DNA of 52,219 bases, taken from the NCBI RefSeq assembly GCF_000764205.1, contig NZ_JQDZ01000039.1, forward strand, positions 1 through 52,219, written 5' to 3'. This document shows, piece by piece, positions 47,153-52,219 of the stretch (its first letter is position 1; every line of letters begins with the position of its first letter). The DNA comes from Thalassotalea sp. ND16A (GTDB lineage Bacteria > Pseudomonadota > Gammaproteobacteria > Enterobacterales > Alteromonadaceae). The position numbers and the translations under genes are program-made. The notes under the pieces were generated by a model. The model worked only from the letters and a program-made list of their open reading frames with translations, made no database searches and was not told where the DNA came from.

Positions 47153-47182
47153 AAAAGATTGCAAGTTGCAATCTTTTTTTTA
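47153..47182 (+). terminator. Rho-independent terminator after murA
   Basis: The stem AAAGATTGCA / TGCAATCTTT with an AGT loop is followed by TTTTT. It ends the mla-ibaG-murA operon. Confidence 0.9.
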
Positions 47183-47241
47183 TGTTGCTGCTTAGCAACG
47201 AGAAACGAGCAGCCATTGTTTCTATGCACGTTTTGAATTTA

Positions 47242-47271
47242 GGAGGTCCCGTGGCAAGCACGGGATGACGG
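47242..47271 (-). repeat. CGTCAT-hairpin-CTCC repeat, unit E
   Basis: The stem TCCCGTG / CACGGGA with loop GCAAG lies between GGAGG and TGACGG. It pairs with unit F in the opposite sense from units A/B and C/D (TGACGG ends face each other). Confidence 0.6.
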
Positions 47272-47302
47272 CGTTATTATTACGCCATATTTATAAAGTA
47301 TG

Positions 47303-47347
47303 CCGTCATTCCGTTGAAAAACGGAACCCCCATATTTGACAGTGAGC
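47303..47347 (+). repeat. CGTCAT-hairpin repeat, unit F, with extended flank
   Basis: The stem TTCCGTT / AACGGAA lies between CCGTCA and CCCCC, followed by ATATTTGACAGTGAGC. The same 16-base flank (one difference) adjoins unit G at 52002-52047 in reverse orientation. Confidence 0.6.
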
Positions 47348-47368
47348 TTTTGGCCGCCGTAGCTGCTC

Positions 47369-48427
47369 CTATTTATACTCAACAATCTTCACCGGTATTG
47401 TCATTGGTTGATTCTGCCGGTAGATGGCAAAATTCAGTATTTCTCCAGGATCGGTTTCGGCAACGATATCGAGGGCGCTGTTGATGCTGGATATTTTATT
47501 ATCGTTGATTTTATAAACCACATCATTCTTCATTAAACCAGCAACATCGGCTGGACTGCCTTTGGTAATATCACCAATAACAAAACCCTTAAGTTGCGGA
47601 TTATATTGTTGCGAACTTACCCCAAGCCAACCACGAACCACACGACCATTACTGATCAATTCAACCATTACCTTCGCGGCAAGTTCATAAGGCACGGCAA
47701 AAAATATCCCTTGAATGTTCATTTGGGGATCAATACGGTTAAATTTTGCGGTAGTTATGCCAACTAGGTCGCCATTACTGTTGACCAAAGCGCCACCGGA
47801 ATTACCATCATTAATGGCGGCATCCATTTGTAAGAATTGCCGGTAACTGGTATTACCCAAGCCACTACGACCGGTTGCACTGATGATCCCCTGGGTTATG
47901 GTTTGACCAAGGTTAAGTGGGTTGCCGATAGCAAGTACAACATCTCCCACTAAAGGTGACAGGTTGCCATCTACGGGTATCACAGGTAAATTGTTGGCAT
48001 GAACTTTCAGTACCGCCAAATCGGTTAACTCATCGCTACCTATCAACTCAGCACTTAATTCGGTACTGTTTTGCAGCACTACCGTGATTAAATCGGCGTT
48101 CATCACCACATGATAATTGGTAAGAATGTAACCACGAGCATCCATGATCACCCCGGAGCCTAATTTTACCCGTTGAATAGCCCGGTTTTGATAGCGCCTG
48201 TCGGTTTCTATCGTTTCCGAATATATATTAACCACCGCGGGAGCCGCACGCGCCACGGCAGTTGAAAACGAAAAGGGTTTAACCTTATCTTCTTTGGGTT
48301 TAAATATATTCAAAGATAAATTATTACCTTCGCGTAAGTCAGGCACTAAAATGAGTAGCACCACCGCAGTTAACAAGCCGTAACTGGTAGCGCGAAGAAT
48401 GTAAGTAAGAGCAGAAATTAATTTCAA
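47369..48427 (-). CDS. degS: Site-1 serine protease DegS
   Basis: This 352-aa inner-membrane-anchored protease senses misfolded outer-membrane proteins with its PDZ domain and cuts RseA to release sigma-E. It has one N-terminal membrane helix (about 10-29), the trypsin-like triad H106 (TNYHVV), D136 (ELTDLAV), S210 (GNSGG), and one PDZ domain (about 255-350). It lies 168 bp downstream of degQ on the same strand. Confidence 0.93.
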   Translation of the reverse strand: MKLISALTYILRATSYGLLTAVVLLILVPDLREGNNLSLNIFKPKEDKVKPFSFSTAVARAAPAVVNIYSETIETDRRYQNRAIQRVKLGSGVIMDARGYILTNYHVVMNADLITVVLQNSTELSAELIGSDELTDLAVLKVHANNLPVIPVDGNLSPLVGDVVLAIGNPLNLGQTITQGIISATGRSGLGNTSYRQFLQMDAAINDGNSGGALVNSNGDLVGITTAKFNRIDPQMNIQGIFFAVPYELAAKVMVELISNGRVVRGWLGVSSQQYNPQLKGFVIGDITKGSPADVAGLMKNDVVYKINDNKISSINSALDIVAETDPGEILNFAIYRQNQPMTIPVKIVEYK

Positions 48428-48534
48428 AATGAATGACTTTGTGAGTTAAGTAGAGCAATGGGTAACTGTTATAAAGAGTAGCACTTTTTTAACGGTTAAC
48501 AAAGGCTTAACAGGCGAAGTCAAAAACAGTGATG

Positions 48535-48568
48535 TAGAAAATATTAAGGGGAATCAACATTCCCCTTA
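48535..48568 (-). terminator. Terminator of degQ
   Basis: A perfect 10-bp stem (TAAGGGGAAT at 48545-48554, complement at 48559-48568) has a 4-base loop. On the minus strand it is followed by ATATTTTC. degS is thus likely to have its own promoter. Confidence 0.6.
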
Positions 48569-48595
48569 GTTACATGTAAATTATAAAAATACAGT

Positions 48596-49963
48596 CTAGC
48601 GCATCATCAGATATAACTCGGTATTACCGCGCATTACATTTAACGCGACCACACCCTGAATTTGTTCAAGGGCACCACGCAAGGCGGCTAAATTATTAAT
48701 TCTAGAGCGGTTAACTCCAGCAATTACATCACCTTTTTGCAAGCCTACTGCAGCAGCTGGGGAGTTGGCGTCAACATCATTTACCATTACCCCAGGACCT
48801 TGCGCATTGGAGCTTAATTTAGCTCCTTTTAACATTGGGTGTAAGTTAACGGCTGCGATGTTGGCATCAGGTGCGGCTTTTAATGTGACTTCTACGGTTT
48901 TTTCATCGCCATCTCGAAGTAACGTAAGTTCAACCGTTTTGCCTGCACCAATAGAACCTATTTTGCCGCGTAATTCATTAAACGATCTTACCTTACGATC
49001 GTTTACCTCAATAATAATATCACCAGCTTTTATTCCGGCTTCTTCGGCGGCAGAGTCTGGGGCCACCTGACTGACGAAACCACCCTGATTAATGTCTAAG
49101 TCCATCGCTTTGGCGAGCTCGGCATTAATTGAATTGCCGGTAATACCCAACACGCCACGACGAACTTCGCCATATTCGATAATTTGATTCACTAAATTTC
49201 GCATCATAGACGACGGGATGGCAAAGCCAATGCCGACATTGCCACCGCTTGGGCCTAAAATGGCGGTATTGATGCCAATCAGTTCGCCGCGTAAATTCAC
49301 CAAAGCGCCGCCAGAGTTACCACTGTTAATTGCGGCATCAGTTTGAATAAAATCTTCCAGTTGTTCTATGTTTAAGCCACTACGACCAAGGGCACTGACT
49401 ATGCCGGAAGTCACCGTTTGTCCTAAGCCGAATGGGCTGCCAATAGCAACGGCAAAATCACCAACGCGTAATGAATCGGAATCCGCGATTTTGATTGCGG
49501 TTAAATCTTCAGCCTTAATTTGTAACAAGGCAATGTCACTTTGAGCATCGGTACCGATCTTTTTCGCTTCGAATTGTCTGCCGTCTTTGAGGTTAATTAG
49601 AATCTCATCAGCCTCATCGATAACATGATTGTTGGTGACGATAAAACCTTCCTCGGCATCAATAATTACGCCTGAGCCCAAACCACGAAATGGTCTTTCC
49701 TGTGCTTGCTGGCCACGACGTTGACCGAAGAAAAATTTAAAGGCGTCTGGCACTTGCTGTTTTACTTCATGGGTGCCGGCAACAGAAATGCTTACCACAG
49801 CAGGAGTAGCAGACTCAAGCATGGGCGCTAGTGAAGGTAATTCCTTACCATCAACTTGCAGGGGGATAGCGGCATTAGAATATAGCGGGAAAAGGCTTAA
49901 CGAGCCGATAATTAACGCGGTAGCGGATAATTTTGTGGCAGTTAATTTTGAACTTTTAATCAT
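48596..49963 (-). CDS. degQ: Periplasmic serine endoprotease DegQ/DegP family
   Basis: This 455-aa HtrA-family protease/chaperone has a signal peptide (cut near SNA|A, about 31), the triad H113 (TNNHVI), D143 (QSDIALL), S217 (GNSGG) and two PDZ domains (about 260-350 and 365-450). The LA loop region between about 66 and 90 (FKFFFGQRRGQQAQERPF) is short, as in DegQ. Adjacency to degS favours DegQ over DegP. Confidence 0.93.
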   Translation of the reverse strand: MIKSSKLTATKLSATALIIGSLSLFPLYSNAAIPLQVDGKELPSLAPMLESATPAVVSISVAGTHEVKQQVPDAFKFFFGQRRGQQAQERPFRGLGSGVIIDAEEGFIVTNNHVIDEADEILINLKDGRQFEAKKIGTDAQSDIALLQIKAEDLTAIKIADSDSLRVGDFAVAIGSPFGLGQTVTSGIVSALGRSGLNIEQLEDFIQTDAAINSGNSGGALVNLRGELIGINTAILGPSGGNVGIGFAIPSSMMRNLVNQIIEYGEVRRGVLGITGNSINAELAKAMDLDINQGGFVSQVAPDSAAEEAGIKAGDIIIEVNDRKVRSFNELRGKIGSIGAGKTVELTLLRDGDEKTVEVTLKAAPDANIAAVNLHPMLKGAKLSSNAQGPGVMVNDVDANSPAAAVGLQKGDVIAGVNRSRINNLAALRGALEQIQGVVALNVMRGNTELYLMMR

Positions 49964-50133
49964 TCTATCGAGACTCCAAATATTACAACTATTAAATGAT
50001 AGGTAATTCTGATTAGGGTTAATAGCATTTTAAAACTATGATTCAGCGCAAGATAACGGTGAATCATGTTTTTATGTGGTACTAGATATTAAAGAGTCAA
50101 GAGTATGCAGAAAGTTCCTAATTAAATACCGAT

Positions 50134-50586
50134 TTAACTTGGGCTATTTGTAACAACTTGTTTCTCGTCATTAAATAAACCGCTTGGATCTGCAGAGTAA
50201 TCTCTGGGAGCTTCAGTGATTTGCTCTTTTTTGCGCGGCTGAGCTGCTTTCAACTTGTCAGGACTGGTACGCATTTGAGCTTCTATCTCTTCGGAGAAAA
50301 AAGGCATTGCTTTCGTTTCATTAGTCGCCTTATGTAACAGTATCGTGCTCTTTTCCATTTGTGCCATTGCCGTTGCACAGGTTTCATTCATTTGGTTAAG
50401 TAATTGCGCTGAGCTGGCAAGATGAGTAGCGACTTCTTGCTGATAATTCTTGAGACTGGTTTTATTTGCAGAGGCCTCTTGTTCAAGGCGCTTATAATCT
50501 TGTTCTGAAGCCGACATTTTATTGCTGATAAAAAATCCGCCTATGGTTCCAATTACAGCACCGATGAAAAGATAAAGAAATTCCAT
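50134..50586 (-). CDS. zapG: Z-ring associated / envelope protein ZapG (YhcB, DUF1043)
   Basis: This 150-aa protein has one N-terminal membrane helix (about 3-20, with GAVIGTIGGFFI) and a cytoplasmic coiled coil (about 25-95), and a disordered polar tail. It belongs to the YhcB family, involved in coordinating cell division and envelope growth. It is divergent from zapE, the conserved arrangement. Confidence 0.88.
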   Translation of the reverse strand: MEFLYLFIGAVIGTIGGFFISNKMSASEQDYKRLEQEASANKTSLKNYQQEVATHLASSAQLLNQMNETCATAMAQMEKSTILLHKATNETKAMPFFSEEIEAQMRTSPDKLKAAQPRKKEQITEAPRDYSADPSGLFNDEKQVVTNSPS

Positions 50587-50810
50587 AGTAGTTACCTTAT
50601 GAATATTATGAATGAGGGAAATTTATTACTATGTTGATTTATTATAACAACCGGCATCAGCAATCTTATTATATGTTGATCGAAATAAGATAAAGATGCC
50701 AAACATAGTTTTATTCTTTTATAATAGCGCTAATTTTACAATTGCACACCACAAAGGTGAGCAATAATTGTAATTTTTCAATGATATAAGACAATTAATT
50801 AGTAAATGCG

Positions 50811-51926
50811 ATGATCAAGTTAACACCATTACAAAAATATCAACAGGATTTAACCCAAGAGGGCTTTGCTTTTGATGCTGCTCAGGAAAATGCGGTCAAA
50901 CAATTGCAACGTCTATATGATGATTTGCAAACTAAGCCTATTGCGGTAACCGGCTTTAAAAAAGTATTAAAAGGCTGGGTGAAAACTTACGCTAAAAATA
51001 AGCCGAAGCCAGTGCGCGGCATTTACTTTTGGGGAGGTGTTGGTCGTGGCAAAACTTACTTAGTTGATACCTTTTATGATTGCTTGCCTTTTGAAAACAA
51101 AATGCGAGTGCATTTTCACCGCTTTATGCATCGAGTGCATGAAGAACTAAAAGACTTAACCGGGCAAGCCGACCCACTTAAAATTATTGCTAAAAAATTC
51201 GCCGCAGAAACCCGCATTATCTGTTTTGATGAGTTTTTCGTCTCTGATATCACCGATGCAATGTTACTTGGTACCCTGTTTGAGGAGCTTTTTAGCCATA
51301 ATGTGACGTTAGTCGCAACATCAAATATTATTCCCGATGAGCTCTATCGCAATGGGTTACAGCGAGCACGTTTTTTACCGGCTATAAAACTCATTAATGA
51401 AAACTGTGATGTGGTGAATGTCGATAGTGGTATTGATTACCGTTTGAGAACTTTAGAACAAGCGGAGATTTATCATTTCCCTATTGATCAGCAAGCAAAT
51501 GAAAATTTAGCGTTATATTTTAAACAGTTATCCGTTGAAGAAGGTGTGCGGGGCAAAGATATAGAAATCAATAATCGATTATTAGCGAGCATTGCTGAAT
51601 CTGATGGCTTAGTACATTTTGATTTTCATCAGCTTTGTGAAACGGCTCGCAGTCAGAGTGACTATATGGAGCTAAGCAGAGTTTATCATACCGTGTTACT
51701 TGCTAATGTTAAGCAAATGGGACGTGATAGCGACGACAGTGCAAGGCGCTTTATTGCAATGGTTGATGAATTTTATGAACGTGGGGTAAAACTGATCATT
51801 TCGGCAGACGTGGCGATGGAAAGTTTATACAGTGATGGCGGCTTAAATTTTGAATTTAAACGCTGTCTATCACGCTTACAAGAAATGCAGTCGCATGACT
51901 ATTTGGCCAGTGAGCATTTGCCGTAA
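50811..51926 (+). CDS. zapE: Cell division ATPase ZapE (AFG1-like)
   Basis: This 371-aa AAA-like ATPase of the AFG1/YhcM family acts on FtsZ rings. Walker A is GGVGRGKT (75-82), followed by LVDTFYDCLP; Walker B is IICFDEFFV (about 141-149), then sensor-type ATSNIIPDELYRNGLQRARFLP. The full family length is present. The 224-bp gap from zapG would contain both promoters. Confidence 0.95.
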   Translation: MIKLTPLQKYQQDLTQEGFAFDAAQENAVKQLQRLYDDLQTKPIAVTGFKKVLKGWVKTYAKNKPKPVRGIYFWGGVGRGKTYLVDTFYDCLPFENKMRVHFHRFMHRVHEELKDLTGQADPLKIIAKKFAAETRIICFDEFFVSDITDAMLLGTLFEELFSHNVTLVATSNIIPDELYRNGLQRARFLPAIKLINENCDVVNVDSGIDYRLRTLEQAEIYHFPIDQQANENLALYFKQLSVEEGVRGKDIEINNRLLASIAESDGLVHFDFHQLCETARSQSDYMELSRVYHTVLLANVKQMGRDSDDSARRFIAMVDEFYERGVKLIISADVAMESLYSDGGLNFEFKRCLSRLQEMQSHDYLASEHLP

Positions 51927-51931
51927 TAATC

Positions 51932-51981
51932 AGAAACGAGAAACTATAAAAGAGAAACGAGAAACGAGAAACGAAACACGA
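51932..51981. repeat. GAGAAAC short tandem repeat
   Basis: The heptamer GAGAAAC/GAAACGA is repeated, first as one and a half copies then as three exact units with a degenerate tail. A similar ACGAGAAACGAG stretch lies near 47198-47209, after the murA terminator. Confidence 0.55.
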
Positions 51982-52001
51982 AGAGCGGGGGTTTAAGTTG
52001 T

Positions 52002-52047
52002 GCTCGCTGTCAAATATGGGGGTTCCAAATCAAGTTTGGAATGACGG
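52002..52047 (-). repeat. CGTCAT-hairpin repeat, unit G, with extended flank
   Basis: GCTCGCTGTCAAATAT, then GGGGG, a perfect stem TTCCAAA / TTTGGAA with loop TCAAG-type and TGACGG. Apart from stem and loop, it matches unit F base for base except one position. Confidence 0.6.
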
Positions 52048-52160
52048 TGCATGCTTTCTAAGAATATAAAAGCACTCACAGTATTCGTTTATTTACACCA
52101 CGTCATATAAAAGAAGAAGCCCCTAAATAAATTATTACTTAAGGGCTAAGCTAGAGTGAG

Positions 52161-52218
52161 AAGAAGAGGCTAAGACGTCAAAAGCTTTTAGCTTCTCGGG
52201 ATGCAAAAGCCTCTTCTT
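52161..52218. repeat. Inverted repeat at window edge
   Basis: AAGAAGAGGCT (52161-52171) and AGCCTCTTCTT (52208-52218) are perfect complements around a 36-base loop that itself holds the palindrome AAAAGCTTTT (52180-52189). It may be a transcription terminator of a gene beyond the edge or a repeat. Confidence 0.45.
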
Positions 52219-52219
52219 A

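Larger units (their letters stand above)
51927..52219. other. Gene-free 293-bp spacer with repeats (window end)
   Basis: No gene is supported here. It contains a GAGAAAC tandem repeat, one hairpin repeat unit (G) and two further inverted repeats near the right edge. The next gene lies beyond the window. Confidence 0.55.

Overview
The window is a contiguous, mostly housekeeping stretch of a marine-type gammaproteobacterial chromosome. Three things point to the order Alteromonadales: an MSHA pilus cluster placed directly upstream of mreBCD, the rnr-rlmB-rpsF-priB-rpsR-rplI block, and the yrbG/kdsDC/lptCAB/rpoN/hpf/ptsN/rapZ/npr block divergent from mlaFEDCB-ibaG-murA. AT-rich codon use and the type of intergenic repeats make Colwelliaceae (Colwellia/Thalassotalea-like) my best guess. 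That family placement is inference and was not tested by any search.

Layout: 1-726 is the end of an rRNA operon (23S 3' end and two 5S genes, each with its own terminator). 1024-5897 carries rnr, rlmB and the ribosomal operon rpsF-priB-rpsR-rplI, with a recognisable promoter and a likely S6:S18 autoregulatory leader. 6138-10084 is an accessory patch: a dihydrodipicolinate synthase of the plant-like type, two tandem TraT-family lipoproteins and a PLP-dependent D-cysteine desulfhydrase/ACC deaminase relative, with repeat-rich spacers between them. 10331-19079 is an MSHA type IV pilus cluster (mshI, mshI2, mshJ, mshE, mshG, mshB, mshA, mshC, mshD, mshO, mshP). It lacks mshL, mshM and mshN, keeps only a 27-codon stub where mshK should be, and ends in what may be a stub of mshQ. 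19501-31823 holds cell-shape and envelope genes (mreBCD, maf, rng, yhdP) and the TldD/PmbA(TldE) protease genes, with darP (yjgA) between them.

32066-41527 is a run of minus-strand genes: yrbG, kdsD, kdsC, lptC, lptA, lptB, rpoN, hpf, ptsN, rapZ, npr, mgtE. It joins LPS core (Kdo) synthesis and LPS transport to the nitrogen-PTS/sigma-54 regulatory block. 42407-47127 is the divergent phospholipid-transport operon mlaFEDCB followed by ibaG and murA. 47369-51926 holds the periplasmic proteases degS and degQ, zapG (yhcB) and the divergent zapE. The window ends in a repeat-rich spacer.

The most striking observations are these: (1) the apparently precise loss of mshK-mshN, leaving a signal-peptide stub fused in place before mshE; (2) a plant-type DapA; (3) two 5S rRNA copies that differ by a base-paired compensatory change; (4) three classes of palindromic elements, including a 265-bp element with a perfect outer stem and two perfect inner arms next to yrbG, a 104-bp nested palindrome that supplies the stop codon of darP, and a dispersed hairpin family whose flanks are conserved while its stems covary. 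I saw no tRNA, CRISPR array, prophage or intact transposase gene.
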